A stretch of 64,000 bases of DNA from JAGLOK01 sp963675575 (GTDB lineage Bacteria > Bacillota > Clostridia > Christensenellales > UMGS416), in the NCBI GenBank assembly GCA_963675575.1, contig OY776378.1, forward strand, positions 992,001 through 1,056,000. Reading direction: 5' to 3'. Below, in pieces: positions 44,730 to 54,824 of the stretch (its first letter is position 1; each line of letters starts with the position of its first letter). Under the pieces are notes generated by a model. That model was not told where the DNA came from. It saw nothing but the letters and a program-made list of their open reading frames with translations, and made no database searches. A program made the position numbers and the translations under genes.

Positions 44730-46036
44730 TGAAAAGATTATCATTGGCAACACAAATAACTTTAATATTTATAGCGGCTTTTATTTTAACGAGCCTTCTG
44801 CTGGGTGTTTTCATCACGCGCAGGTTGGATAACTTGTATGAAAATACTATATACGAGAAACTGGAGGCTGAAGCAAAAGCAATTAGATTTGCACAGAACA
44901 AGAAAAACTATGAGTCGGCCGAAAATATTGCTTTTATAAAATATATTAAATTGGATAATACATACTTTGCCTCAGATAACATTATGCCATATATAGACGA
45001 GGAGGCAATAAGCCTTCTAATCGGAAGAGCCGTGGCTCAAACCACATATCAGGCGAGGTATGAGAACACAGTAGATGGCAGGCAAATATATTATGTGGTA
45101 CTCAATTATCAAGGAATACTTGGGTTAAGCGAAGATGCACTAATAATCATTGCTGACAGCTCTATAAAGCGCGCTATGGTGGTGGAGACAAGAAGACAGA
45201 TTTATTTTGTTTGTCTTATATCATTTTCATTGGGATATATTATTATACTGATTTGGATAACAAAGTTTATTGATGATACTAAAAAAATATCTTTTGGTTT
45301 AAAAAAAATCGGCGAAAATCATTATAAAACTAGAGTAACCACAAAACGCAAAGATGAAATTGGTGATTTGGTGGACAACATTGAGAGTATGCGCCAAAAA
45401 ATAATTGAAAACGAACAGCTCAGGCAAGAGATAATACAAGGAGTAAGCCATGATTTAAAAACTCCGATTACCTTGATATCTTCATATGCGGAAGCGTATG
45501 AGGAAGGCATGTGTAAAGCGGATGAGATGGCGCAGATAGCAAAAAAGGAAACGAAGAGGCTTAACGCAAAAGTAACAAAGCTTCTAAACCTCTCCAGGCT
45601 AGGCTATATAGACACCAATGTCAGCACAGCGGGCACGACAGACATGAAAAGCTTGCTGGACGAGCTTGCAGGACTCTACGGTTATCAAAATAAGATAAAA
45701 ATTAGTCTTGACTTATTGGATGCCGAATTTTTGGGCGATAGGGAATCGTGGTTTATCTGCGCGCAAAATATTTTGGACAACGCATTGCGCTATGCGAATA
45801 GCGAAATAACAATCAAGTTAGAACCGGATAAATTAATGATTGCAAATGACGGTAAAAAAATTGATGAGAAGATTTTACCTAAAATATTTGATACATATGA
45901 GAAAAGCGCTGACGGGAATTTCGGTATAGGACTCTCCATTGTAAAACGCACGGTTGAGATTTTCGGATATGAGGCAAAAGCGGAAAACGTGGAAGATGGA
46001 GTAAGCTTTTCGATAATAAAAAAGCAGTCGATTTAA
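44726..46036 (+). CDS. Sensor histidine kinase
   Basis: A 436-residue membrane kinase: a membrane helix at about 10-30, an outside sensor domain (30-150), a second helix (about 155-177), a HAMP linker, and a HisKA/HATPase core. The phosphorylated His is in QGVSHDLKTPITLISSYAEA (about 242), the N box is ICAQNILDNALRYA, and the G box is GNFGIGLSIVKRTVEIFGY. It should phosphorylate the regulator encoded just upstream. The sensor domain has no recognised ligand motif. Confidence 0.95.
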   Translation: MMKRLSLATQITLIFIAAFILTSLLLGVFITRRLDNLYENTIYEKLEAEAKAIRFAQNKKNYESAENIAFIKYIKLDNTYFASDNIMPYIDEEAISLLIGRAVAQTTYQARYENTVDGRQIYYVVLNYQGILGLSEDALIIIADSSIKRAMVVETRRQIYFVCLISFSLGYIIILIWITKFIDDTKKISFGLKKIGENHYKTRVTTKRKDEIGDLVDNIESMRQKIIENEQLRQEIIQGVSHDLKTPITLISSYAEAYEEGMCKADEMAQIAKKETKRLNAKVTKLLNLSRLGYIDTNVSTAGTTDMKSLLDELAGLYGYQNKIKISLDLLDAEFLGDRESWFICAQNILDNALRYANSEITIKLEPDKLMIANDGKKIDEKILPKIFDTYEKSADGNFGIGLSIVKRTVEIFGYEAKAENVEDGVSFSIIKKQSI

Positions 46037-46136
46037 ACTCGAATATTAATGAACTCAATTTTTATTTGCATTCATTCTTGTAAAAGAGTGAAAATAATGT
46101 ATTCTTATTATTATAAATATAGTATACGGATGGAAT

Positions 46137-47918
46137 ATGCGAATAAATCATATCAAAATAAAATGGGCAGACGAAATCAACCCTAATGACTTAGAAAAAA
46201 AATATCCCAGACCTCAGATGGTGCGTGAAAACTGGCAAAGCCTTAACGGGCTTTATAACTATGCCGTAACTTGTGATTTTGACAAAAAGCCTGACGCATG
46301 GGACGGTGAGATATTAGTACCGTTTTCTATTGAAACAGATTTAAGCGGAGTTGGGCGGATTTTGCAGCCCGACGAATATCTCCATTATCAAAGGGTGTTT
46401 AAAGCAAAGAAAAAGAAAAACGAAAAAGTACTATTGAATTTTGAAGCGGTGGATTGGCACTCGAAAGTTTATATAAATGATGTTTTTGCAGGGGAGCACA
46501 TAGGCGGATATATTCCTTTTTGCATTGATATTACAGATAATATCAAAGATGGCGAAAATACTCTTCATGTTGCGGTTTATGACCCCACGGATTCACAGCA
46601 AATTCAAAGAGGAAAGCAAACTCTTTCGCCTAAAAAGATATGGCACACGGCTACAAGCGGGATATGGCAAAGTGTATGGATTGAATATGCTCCTGAAGAA
46701 CATATCCTAGATGTGCTGATAACACCGAATCCGGATAGCTCGGAAGTAGTTTTTGTTGTTCACTCCGATTTTGAAGGTCAGGCTGAAATAACTATTTTAG
46801 ATACTGGCAACCAGATTGCAATATCAAAGGGCGAAACAAACAGCGAAATACACATCCCCATGGACTCCCCTATATTGTGGAGCCCGGATAATCCATACTT
46901 ATATGATGCTGGAGTTAGACTTTTGTCAAAAGGCGAAGCCGACAATGTGAAATGCTATTTTGGAATGAGAAAAATTGAAATTAAGAAAGACTCAAAAGGA
47001 ATAATGCGTACCTTTTTAAACAATGAACCTATTTTTTTAAACGGTGTTTTGGACCAGGGATATTGGCCGGAAAGCGGAATGACGCCGCCATGTGATGAGG
47101 CAATTGAATTTGATATAAAACAGATAAAAGAACTCGGGTTTAATATGATTCGAAAGCATGTTAAAATAGAATCAAGAAGATGGTATCATCATGCCGATAA
47201 AATCGGAATGATAGTTTTTCAGGACATGGTTTCAGGTGGGAAAAGCCTTGTGGGCAAGAGCAAAACACCACTCTTGATGATGGAAAATGCTGTGAGGAAT
47301 GATACCACAAAGTCAGCCTATAAAAAGGCGGGGCGAGCCAGCTCAATGAACCGGATGTATTTTGAGCGCGAGATATTGGACATGATTTACACGCTTTACA
47401 GTGTGCCGTCCATTCTGGCGTGGACTACCTTTAGTGAGGGATGGGGACAGTACAATTCTGAGATTATAGCAGGCGGGATCAAAAGAAAAGATCCCAACCG
47501 TTTATTGGACGCCACATCCGGAGGAGTGGATAGGGGCGCGGGTGATTTCAACAGCATACACAGATATGTGACAAAGCTGCCCAACCCCAAGAAGGACGAT
47601 AGGGCGTATTTTATAAGCGAATACGGAGGATGTAATTTGCAGATAAAAGATAATATGTTGCCGGCGGGCGATAAGTTCGGACACCGCTTTTTCAGAAACA
47701 AAAAGGATCTTTCAGATGCGTATGAAAAGCTGATTTCAATGCAGCTTTTGCCGCTTATAAAAAAAGGACTGACCGCCTCCGTGTATACGCAACTTACAGA
47801 TGTGGAAACCGAAAGCAACGGTATTTTTACTTATGACAGGAAAGTGTTAAAATTTGATAAAGAACAAATGAAGGCGGCAAATCAAGCGATATATAAAGCT
47901 TTCAAAGAATCTATGTAA
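46137..47918 (+). CDS. Glycoside hydrolase family 2 protein
   Basis: A 593-residue cytoplasmic glycosidase of family 2: an N-terminal sugar-binding jelly roll (about 18-190, with QRVFKAKKKKNEKVLLNFEA), an immunoglobulin-like domain, then a TIM barrel from about 290. Likely catalytic residues are Glu in TTFSEGWGQYNSE and Glu in FISEYGG. There is no signal peptide, so it acts on imported small sugars. Specificity (beta-galactosidase, -glucuronidase, -mannosidase) cannot be told. It stands without a transporter next to it. Confidence 0.9.
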   Translation: MRINHIKIKWADEINPNDLEKKYPRPQMVRENWQSLNGLYNYAVTCDFDKKPDAWDGEILVPFSIETDLSGVGRILQPDEYLHYQRVFKAKKKKNEKVLLNFEAVDWHSKVYINDVFAGEHIGGYIPFCIDITDNIKDGENTLHVAVYDPTDSQQIQRGKQTLSPKKIWHTATSGIWQSVWIEYAPEEHILDVLITPNPDSSEVVFVVHSDFEGQAEITILDTGNQIAISKGETNSEIHIPMDSPILWSPDNPYLYDAGVRLLSKGEADNVKCYFGMRKIEIKKDSKGIMRTFLNNEPIFLNGVLDQGYWPESGMTPPCDEAIEFDIKQIKELGFNMIRKHVKIESRRWYHHADKIGMIVFQDMVSGGKSLVGKSKTPLLMMENAVRNDTTKSAYKKAGRASSMNRMYFEREILDMIYTLYSVPSILAWTTFSEGWGQYNSEIIAGGIKRKDPNRLLDATSGGVDRGAGDFNSIHRYVTKLPNPKKDDRAYFISEYGGCNLQIKDNMLPAGDKFGHRFFRNKKDLSDAYEKLISMQLLPLIKKGLTASVYTQLTDVETESNGIFTYDRKVLKFDKEQMKAANQAIYKAFKESM

Positions 47919-47937
47919 ATATATTTAGAGGTGGATT

Positions 47938-48468
47938 ATGCAGTATGCTGTTATGCTATACTTTGATGAAAAAACAGATGATACAGTAAAAGGTTATCTG
48001 GAAAACCTTAAAGACGTGTCCAACAATGCATATTTTCTGGACAATAAAATGCCCGCCCACATTACTTTGGCTATGTGGAACAGCGAACATAATTATTTGG
48101 ACGAGCTAAAAAACTTAGCTCAATCATTTGATAGTTTTGATTTGATTTTCTCAAGCATTGGGCTTTTTAACGATGAGACGAGACATATATTTTTAGGCCC
48201 CGTAAAAAATAGCGAACTCACCAAACTGCATAAAGAATTATATGATGTAATTAACCTTGATGATGAAAATGATTACATTAGAATGTATAAAGATAACGAT
48301 ATCTGGGTGCCTCATGTAACCATAGGATATCAAGTTGAAAAAGAACATTTTGCGCAAGCTTTAGCAAAGTGCGTCGATGTTCCTTTGCCAATTCATGCCA
48401 AAGCTACAAAAATTGCAGTTGCAATATGTTGCCCCTTCAAGGAAATTGCCGTTTTTGAACTAAAATGA
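47938..48468 (+). CDS. 2'-5' RNA ligase family protein (2H phosphoesterase)
   Basis: A 176-residue 2H-superfamily protein. The two HxT/S catalytic motifs are visible as AHITLAMW and PHVTIGYQ, roughly 85 residues apart. Such enzymes ligate or open 2'-5' bonds or cleave cyclic phosphates in RNA. GAGGTG precedes the ATG; it starts 19 bases after the GH2 gene and may be co-transcribed. The substrate is not known. Confidence 0.85.
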   Translation: MQYAVMLYFDEKTDDTVKGYLENLKDVSNNAYFLDNKMPAHITLAMWNSEHNYLDELKNLAQSFDSFDLIFSSIGLFNDETRHIFLGPVKNSELTKLHKELYDVINLDDENDYIRMYKDNDIWVPHVTIGYQVEKEHFAQALAKCVDVPLPIHAKATKIAVAICCPFKEIAVFELK

Positions 48469-48598
48469 TTTGTTTTTATAATTTAAGCAAAGTTAATTAT
48501 TTATATTTTTTATGAATTTATTGTGACTGTTATTGCAAAACAACCCTTTAAATCCTATAATAATAGTATGAATTAAAATTATGGGAAGGAGCAAAACT

Positions 48599-49054
48599 AT
48601 GTTGAATATTAATGATAAAGCAATAAATTTCACATTACCAAATCAAGACGGTGAGATTGTGTCACTTTCCGATTTCAAAGGCAAAAAAGTAGTTTTATAT
48701 TTCTATCCTAAAGATGACACTCCCGGATGTACAACAGAAGCCTGCGCGTTTAGGGACGCTTATGATGATATATTGGACTTGGGAGCGGTTGTTTTGGGTG
48801 TGAGCGCAGACAACGAAGAATCACACATGAAATTTAGAACAAAATATCATCTGCCGTTCCATCTTTTGGCCGATACTGAAAAGAAGGTGCTTGAAGCTTA
48901 TGGGGCTTGGGGTGAAAAGAAGATGTATGGCAAAACGTATATGGGAGTTATCCGAAGCACGTATATCATAGATGAAACCGGCAATATTTCTCATGTATGG
49001 CCCAAAGTCACACCAAAAAATCATGCAGATGAAATACTGGAAGCGTTAAAGTGA
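48599..49054 (+). CDS. bcp: Thioredoxin-dependent thiol peroxidase (Bcp-type peroxiredoxin)
   Basis: A roughly 151-residue peroxiredoxin. The active site is YPKDDTPGCTTEACAFRD with the peroxidatic Cys and, five residues later, a resolving Cys as in E. coli Bcp. It reduces hydroperoxides with thioredoxin. ATG 48599 has GGAAGGAG seven bases before it; an earlier ATG at 48581 overlaps that site. It is a single gene with a short terminator. Confidence 0.95.
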   Translation: MLNINDKAINFTLPNQDGEIVSLSDFKGKKVVLYFYPKDDTPGCTTEACAFRDAYDDILDLGAVVLGVSADNEESHMKFRTKYHLPFHLLADTEKKVLEAYGAWGEKKMYGKTYMGVIRSTYIIDETGNISHVWPKVTPKNHADEILEALK

Positions 49055-49073
49055 TTTTTAAATAACTATAATT

Positions 49074-49098
49074 AAGCGGCGCTGATGTGTCGCTTTTG
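49074..49098 (+). terminator. Terminator of bcp
   Basis: AAGCGGC, 8-base loop, GTCGCTT (one G-T pair), followed by TT, about 20 bases after the stop. Confidence 0.6.
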
Positions 49099-49203
49099 TA
49101 TTATAGAACAAAAAGCATTATAATGTTAAAATTTTACCAAGTTTTATTGAATAATAACATTTATTGCTATACAATAGATTAGAAAAAAGTTTAGGAGAAT
49201 ATT

Positions 49204-50247
49204 ATGGCAAAAAAATATTTGGTAACCGGCGGCTCAGGATTCTTGGGAATTAACATGATTCGCTATTTGCTTGACAAGGGCGAAAAAGTTACGACCTTTG
49301 ATATGATAGAGTTCGATTATGAAGACTGTAAGGATAAAATCCGTATAGTTACAGGTGACATCCGTGACAAAGAAAAAGTTGAAGAGGCGATGCAGGGCAT
49401 TGACATCGTAATTCACTGTGCGGCGGCTCTGCCTTTATATTCTGAAGAAGATATTTTTTCAACTGATATCGATGGCACGAGAAACTTGATTGACAGCGCC
49501 TATAACAATAAAGTTGAGCGCTTCATACAGGTGTCATCCACAGCGGTTTACGGCATACCCGACCATCATCCATTAAAAGAAGATGACGATCTTATTGGCG
49601 TAGGTCCTTACGGTGAAGCAAAGATAGCGGCGGAGGAAGTCTGTAAATCTTACCGGGAAAAGGGGATGTGCGTTCCTATAGTTCGCCCAAAGTCTTTCAT
49701 TGGACCTGAGCGTTTAGGCGTTTTCGCGCTCTTTTACGACTGGGCAAAAGACGGCAAAGGATTTCCCATGATTGGCAGTGGGAACAATCGTTATCAACTG
49801 CTGGACGTATATGATCTTTGCGCTTCAATATATCTTTGTTCCACTCTAGATAAAAATGTTGTAAACGACACATTCAATATAGGTGCTAAAGAGTTTACAA
49901 CGATGAAGGAAGATTATCAGGCAGTGCTTGATTTTGCCGGATTTGGCAAGAAGATAAAAGGGTTCCCCGCTAAGCCAATGATATGGACGCTAAGATTTTT
50001 AGAAAAGCTCAATCTTTCGCCGCTATACAAGTGGGTGTATGAAACTGCTTGCGAGGATTCGTTTGTCGGTATCGAGAAAGCCGAGGAAGTGCTTGGGTTT
50101 AAACCAATATACTCAAACAAAGACGCGCTTGTGCGCAACTACAAATGGTATATTGCAAACCTCGAAAAATTTGAAAACCAAAGCGGTGTATCCCATCGTG
50201 TGCCATGGAAGCAGGGGATATTGAAGATTGCGAAGATATTCTTTTGA
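49204..50247 (+). CDS. NAD-dependent epimerase/dehydratase
   Basis: A 347-residue extended short-chain dehydrogenase. NAD-binding is shown by LVTGGSGFLGINMIRYL, DMIEF and GDIRD; the catalytic Ser and YxxxK are in VSSTAVYG and GPYGEAKIAAEE. Members modify nucleotide sugars or act on sterol-like hydroxy groups; the substrate here is unknown. AGGAGA precedes ATG 49204. It ends at a strong terminator and is not in a visible sugar-synthesis operon. Confidence 0.9.
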   Translation: MAKKYLVTGGSGFLGINMIRYLLDKGEKVTTFDMIEFDYEDCKDKIRIVTGDIRDKEKVEEAMQGIDIVIHCAAALPLYSEEDIFSTDIDGTRNLIDSAYNNKVERFIQVSSTAVYGIPDHHPLKEDDDLIGVGPYGEAKIAAEEVCKSYREKGMCVPIVRPKSFIGPERLGVFALFYDWAKDGKGFPMIGSGNNRYQLLDVYDLCASIYLCSTLDKNVVNDTFNIGAKEFTTMKEDYQAVLDFAGFGKKIKGFPAKPMIWTLRFLEKLNLSPLYKWVYETACEDSFVGIEKAEEVLGFKPIYSNKDALVRNYKWYIANLEKFENQSGVSHRVPWKQGILKIAKIFF

Positions 50248-50264
50248 TTAGTAATTTGGCTGAT

Positions 50265-50296
50265 GAGACCCTTCCGTTATGGAAGGGTCTTTTTTG
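50265..50296 (+). terminator. Terminator of epimerase gene
   Basis: AGACCCTTCC, loop GTTAT, GGAAGGGTCT and a T6 run, about 17 bases after the stop. Confidence 0.9.
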
Positions 50297-50448
50297 TTGT
50301 TGGGAGGCAAGTGACATATTTATGAGAAAACAGTATAGAAATAACTTTCAAGGTTAATTAACAGCAATGCTTGTTAGATTAATATTTTGTAGAATAATAT
50401 TACAAAATGAGATATTATTAATATTATTGTAATGCAATAGGGGGAGTT

Positions 50449-52476
50449 ATGGGACTTATTTTAGCGGTAACATTATTGTTCGTTTTGGCTTTTTCAATAA
50501 AAGTATTGTTAAAATTCAAAATAGAGCAAGCGTTGTTTTTGTCTTTTTGCGCGGTTACATTCCTGCTGTTTTTATTTGGTGCAGTAGGGTATTTAGTTGT
50601 TGGATATTATTTTATAGTGGGGCTTTCAGCGGCGCTGTTTGTAACGTCTTTGGCGCTGTTGGCTTTCAGTAAAAAAAGCAGGAGTGGATTTTCGGTTAAA
50701 AACTATCTTACTCCTGGTGTTGCTGTTTTTCTGTTGGCAAATTTGATATATTTTTTCTTTATGCGCGGGGAGATCATGGCGATTACCGATGCGGCGGTAC
50801 ACTGGGGATACGCCACGAAATGGATGTATGAAACCGGCAGAATATATATTGGGGTACAAACCTTAAGCGTGCCTTTGCTTAACTACTTTTTGGTTAAGAC
50901 GGCAGGATATACCGAAAGCTATTTATTTCTGGGAAGATGGATGATTATGTGGACGGCGATTATTCTACCCGTCTCGGATGTTAAGTGGGACAAATGGTAT
51001 AAAGTATTATTGTATGCTGTCATGGCATATATGATTTTAGGTGTGATAGACCCTGTTCCGAAGATGTTTATGGACCTACCTTTGGGTGTTGTGGCAGGCG
51101 CTTTAAGCGCGATGCTGGCTGTAATGCCAAATCGGCCAAGAGCTCAGATAACTGCGGCGTTTGGCGTTGTTGTATTGGGAAATATAAAGAACGGCACGGG
51201 CATTCTTTTTTCTATTTTCGTAATAGGATTTGCGGTGCTTATTTATTTCACCAATAACAAAAAGGAAGACAAACGGCACGGTATATATTGCCTTGCGGCT
51301 TTTTCTGCGGCGCTTGTATTTGCGGAGCTTTTCAGGCGGGTTACCCATGAAAGTAATATCAAAGACAATGCGGAAGCGGGAATGGTCATACGGCTGGATT
51401 ATCAGCAGATAGTTTCTAAGTTAACACAAACAACAATTTTAGGGCTTATAATAGTCACAGTTGTTGTTGCTGCGTTCTTTGTTTTTCTTGTGGTCAAAAA
51501 AAACAAAGAAGGAAAAAGAGTAGGCTTGCTGTATAAAACTACGCTTGCTGTAATGTGTTTGTTTGCGGCTTTAACCTTATACAAAGTATACTCTGGATTT
51601 TTATCTTCGCTTTCTTATAATGACCAAGTAATCTTTATCAATTATTGGGAAAAATATTTTGTTAAAGGATATTTTGGATGGCAAATACGAAACCTTATCG
51701 GGATGATTATCGCATTTACGGTTGCGTGTGGGTTGCTGTGTTTAAAAAAAGAGCATGTAAAAAGCTTTGGGGCACAGTCGGCTTATATGGCCTTGTGCAT
51801 GCTGTTTTACGCCTTTGCTTTGATTGTTGCATATTTAGATGTATTTATTGAAATCGAAGCGGCCGACTATGCTGCGATGCACAGATATATTGGAAGCTCA
51901 ATCGTATTTGTGGCGATGTGGATAACAGGATATATAGCGTTATCTGATGGTATCTGGCAGGAAGAAAAAAGGCAAATCGTCGCGGCTGTTATTTTACTCG
52001 CTTTTTTAAGCAGGGAAACTCCCGCGATGGGTACTGTTTACAACTACGGATTAAGGGGAGAAGCGGGTGTGCATAAAGGAGTTATCCAGTATGCCTCTGA
52101 AATAAAAAATAATACCGATGCGGGAGATAAGATTTATTTTATTTCTCAGGAATATGATAATTCGACATATTTAAGCGACTGGAGCGCGAATGCTTGGATT
52201 AGATATGAGATTGCCCCTAGATATCTTAATTGGGTTTTTTGGAGCTTGGGGAAAGAGTTCGACGATGTGGATCCGTCCACTTTGAATGTTGACAGTGATG
52301 ATTTTAAAAACATTCTTTTGGAAGAGGGCTACGATTATGTTTATCTTTACAAAACCGACGAAAAGTTTTGGGAGAGTTACGGTGGGCTCTTTTCCCCGGA
52401 ATCCGAAACCTCCAACCGCAAATTATATAAAGTCTTAACAACGGTTGGGTATCTTTTGGAGCCGGTGAGTAATTAA
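50449..52476 (+). CDS. Large polytopic membrane protein, possible glycosyltransferase
   Basis: A 675-residue integral membrane protein with about 12-14 hydrophobic segments from residue 3 to 550 and a soluble C-terminal part (about 555-675) with YFISQEYDNSTYLSDWSAN and EGYDYVYLYKTDEKFWESYG. The layout resembles lipid-linked sugar glycosyltransferases (GT-C fold), including an early outer loop with acidic MAITDAAVHWGYATKW. This is a guess from shape only. GGGGGAG precedes the ATG. It stands alone. Confidence 0.7.
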   Translation: MGLILAVTLLFVLAFSIKVLLKFKIEQALFLSFCAVTFLLFLFGAVGYLVVGYYFIVGLSAALFVTSLALLAFSKKSRSGFSVKNYLTPGVAVFLLANLIYFFFMRGEIMAITDAAVHWGYATKWMYETGRIYIGVQTLSVPLLNYFLVKTAGYTESYLFLGRWMIMWTAIILPVSDVKWDKWYKVLLYAVMAYMILGVIDPVPKMFMDLPLGVVAGALSAMLAVMPNRPRAQITAAFGVVVLGNIKNGTGILFSIFVIGFAVLIYFTNNKKEDKRHGIYCLAAFSAALVFAELFRRVTHESNIKDNAEAGMVIRLDYQQIVSKLTQTTILGLIIVTVVVAAFFVFLVVKKNKEGKRVGLLYKTTLAVMCLFAALTLYKVYSGFLSSLSYNDQVIFINYWEKYFVKGYFGWQIRNLIGMIIAFTVACGLLCLKKEHVKSFGAQSAYMALCMLFYAFALIVAYLDVFIEIEAADYAAMHRYIGSSIVFVAMWITGYIALSDGIWQEEKRQIVAAVILLAFLSRETPAMGTVYNYGLRGEAGVHKGVIQYASEIKNNTDAGDKIYFISQEYDNSTYLSDWSANAWIRYEIAPRYLNWVFWSLGKEFDDVDPSTLNVDSDDFKNILLEEGYDYVYLYKTDEKFWESYGGLFSPESETSNRKLYKVLTTVGYLLEPVSN

Positions 52477-52542
52477 CTATTGTATTGTTTTTTTATGGCC
52501 AAAGGTTGTAAATAATCATACATTCTTATTTTGTGCAACTTA

Positions 52543-53238
52543 CTAATTCTGCTTTTTCGCATAAATCCAAAACACTCCTGCGACCCAAACCGCGCTAACT
52601 CCAAAGGCGAAGATGATGTTCAAAGCTGTCGGATTTTGCACTATCTTCGTCACCCAATAGGAGGGCACAGCGTGTGAAAAGTAAGAAAACCACTTTAGAT
52701 TCAGTAAATCGGCCAGGGTGAAAAGCGAGAACAAATTTAACGCCTTGGCATAGGTTAAGCCCTTTACTTTGTCTGTTGCGATAAAAAACATGCATAGTGA
52801 GATGATGATCGAAATCAGTCCCATTAGCAGCGCAAGCAAGATGAGCGAAACCATGGACAGGTGATAGATGTTTATAATAAAGTAAACGATGAAAGTAAAC
52901 AAAAACGATGCGGCGTAAGGGAAGGCGAGACGATTTAGGATATATCCTGAAGAGCCTAGGGGGGTTACACGCATAAGGTCGAAGATGTTCCCGTCGCGGT
53001 CATCCAACATGATAAAGCCGGTTACTATTCCCAAAGACACGGGAGCCTCCGTTATCATCGCGGCAAGGATAAAGCTAAAGTACGGCGAAGGGTCGAGCGC
53101 AAAATATTGATTTAGGTAGGGGATCAGGACCGTTATTATAATCCGTCCGAAAACCGCAAGAAAAAGCGGTAGTATAAACAAAATCGTTACTATCGGATTT
53201 TTAAATATCTGTTTTATATCATTTTTTAGATGCATCAT
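52543..53238 (-). CDS. ABC-2 type transporter permease
   Basis: A 231-residue permease with about six membrane helices and an outside-facing loop (NQYFALDPSPYFSF). It is the last gene of a tetR-ATPase-permease-permease operon and follows the other permease by 18 bp. The pair should form the membrane channel of one exporter, probably for drugs or lipophilic compounds. The substrate is unknown. Confidence 0.85.
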   Translation of the reverse strand: MMHLKNDIKQIFKNPIVTILFILPLFLAVFGRIIITVLIPYLNQYFALDPSPYFSFILAAMITEAPVSLGIVTGFIMLDDRDGNIFDLMRVTPLGSSGYILNRLAFPYAASFLFTFIVYFIINIYHLSMVSLILLALLMGLISIIISLCMFFIATDKVKGLTYAKALNLFSLFTLADLLNLKWFSYFSHAVPSYWVTKIVQNPTALNIIFAFGVSAVWVAGVFWIYAKKQN

Positions 53239-53256
53239 ATTAATTATGGAGTTACC

Positions 53257-53973
53257 TCAGAGAAAATTCCTTTCATAAGTCTTTTTTGCCAGTATCATAA
53301 GCAAAACATCCCATGCAATAACGTAAAATATTATCGCCAACGCCCACAGCGGTTTTATCCCGACGTATGCGCCGATTAATAGCTTTAGTGCAGACACGGT
53401 GGGGAAGGCGTAAAACAGCCAGGAGCGCTTAAAGCCGATGAGGGCAAAGCATGGCACGACGGTTATAATTATATACGGCACGGATTTTAGGATAAACTGG
53501 TTTATTCCCGAGCAGCTTTGCCCGACGATATATCCAATGAGCGTGAACATTACCGATATTAGCAATACCGTAATTATTATATAGAAATAATTCGCAGCGA
53601 TGCCGAAGGCAGCAAGGCTTATTGTAAGCGAAACGGCAACGGAGATTGCTCCCAGTGAAACAGCCTTTGAGGCGATGTACTCATAAAATCGCAGGGGAGT
53701 TACGGCCAGAGCGTTGGCTATGCCCTGCTCCTTTTCAAGCATCAGCATACCGCCCATGAAAAGTAGGCCGAGTATTGAAGGGTCACTGAAAATCAGAACC
53801 GGGATAACATAGTCCAGTATCTTTTCGGACAACTGAGAAAGAATGATAATATAAATCACCGCAATCGCGATATAGACAGCCAAAAATCCCTGTTTAATTT
53901 GAAAAATCAAGTCTGATTTAAGGGATGTCCATGTTCTTTTTGATGAAGAATTGATATTCATAGCCGGCCTCAT
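53257..53973 (-). CDS. ABC-2 type transporter permease
   Basis: A 238-residue permease with six predicted membrane helices and the ABC-2 segment MGGMLMLEKEQGIANALAVT, a typical cytoplasmic coupling loop. Its start overlaps the end of the ATPase gene by 4 bp (ATGA). It pairs with the downstream permease. Confidence 0.88.
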   Translation of the reverse strand: MRPAMNINSSSKRTWTSLKSDLIFQIKQGFLAVYIAIAVIYIIILSQLSEKILDYVIPVLIFSDPSILGLLFMGGMLMLEKEQGIANALAVTPLRFYEYIASKAVSLGAISVAVSLTISLAAFGIAANYFYIIITVLLISVMFTLIGYIVGQSCSGINQFILKSVPYIIITVVPCFALIGFKRSWLFYAFPTVSALKLLIGAYVGIKPLWALAIIFYVIAWDVLLMILAKKTYERNFL

Positions 53974-54821
53974 AATGATTTTCCTGTGAGCTTTATAAAA
54001 ATTTCTTCAAGAGTCGCTTCTTTGGTGTGGATAGTTTTTATGCTTTTTGTTTTTACGATGTTTATAAACTCATCGCTACCGTTTAGAGCCTTGAGTGAAT
54101 ATTCTTTGGCAATTAGTTTGCTATTTTCATCGTATTCAACTATTACCTTGTCTTCGCCAAAATCGGTCATTAGCTTTTTGGGATTGTTTATTATAGGTAT
54201 CAGTCCATCGACGATAAATGCGACTCTATCACAAAGATGTTCGGCGACAGTCATATTGTGAGTAGTGAGAAACACAGTTTTACCCTGTTTTTTTAGGTTC
54301 AAGATTTTATCTTTGATGATCTTTGCATTTACAGGATCGAGTCCGGAGGTGGGTTCGTCAAAAAACAAAAGCTTTGGATCGTGCATGATGGAGCGAATAA
54401 AGTTGAGTCGCATCTTCATACCCTTTGAATAGCTTTCCACCTTTGTGTCTTTGTCCTTTAAAAGTCCCACCATTTCAAAAAGCTCTTCAAGACTGCCGTT
54501 TTGATTTTGGTAATAGGAGCGAATAAGCTTGAGGTTTTCCATGCCCGTAAGCTTTAGATATAGGTTTGGAAAGTCGAAAGCCACTCCGACTTCTTCAAAA
54601 AAATCGTTTCCGAAATCCTTGCGTTCATTGCCAAAAACTTTGATACTTCCTTCGTAGTTTTTAAGAAGACCGATGATAAGACGTTGGGTCGTAGTTTTTC
54701 CTGCACCATTTGGACCTAAGAAACCAAACACCTCACCAGGTGCAATCTCGAAGCTTATGTCTTTGATTGCGTGTATTTGTGATTGCTTGTATGTGTAGTT
54801 AAGGTGGTTTATCGATATCAT
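53970..54821 (-). CDS. ABC transporter ATP-binding protein
   Basis: A 283-residue ATPase of the exporter type. Walker A is GFLGPNGAGKTTTQRL, the signature is VESYSKGMKMRL (variant of LSGGQ), Walker B is LLFFDEPTSGLDP and the switch His is in FLTTHNMTVAEHLCDR. The C-terminal 60 residues include the DrrA-like extra domain. It lies 3 bp after tetR. Confidence 0.95.
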   Translation of the reverse strand: MISINHLNYTYKQSQIHAIKDISFEIAPGEVFGFLGPNGAGKTTTQRLIIGLLKNYEGSIKVFGNERKDFGNDFFEEVGVAFDFPNLYLKLTGMENLKLIRSYYQNQNGSLEELFEMVGLLKDKDTKVESYSKGMKMRLNFIRSIMHDPKLLFFDEPTSGLDPVNAKIIKDKILNLKKQGKTVFLTTHNMTVAEHLCDRVAFIVDGLIPIINNPKKLMTDFGEDKVIVEYDENSKLIAKEYSLKALNGSDEFINIVKTKSIKTIHTKEATLEEIFIKLTGKSL

Positions 54822-54824
54822 TTA

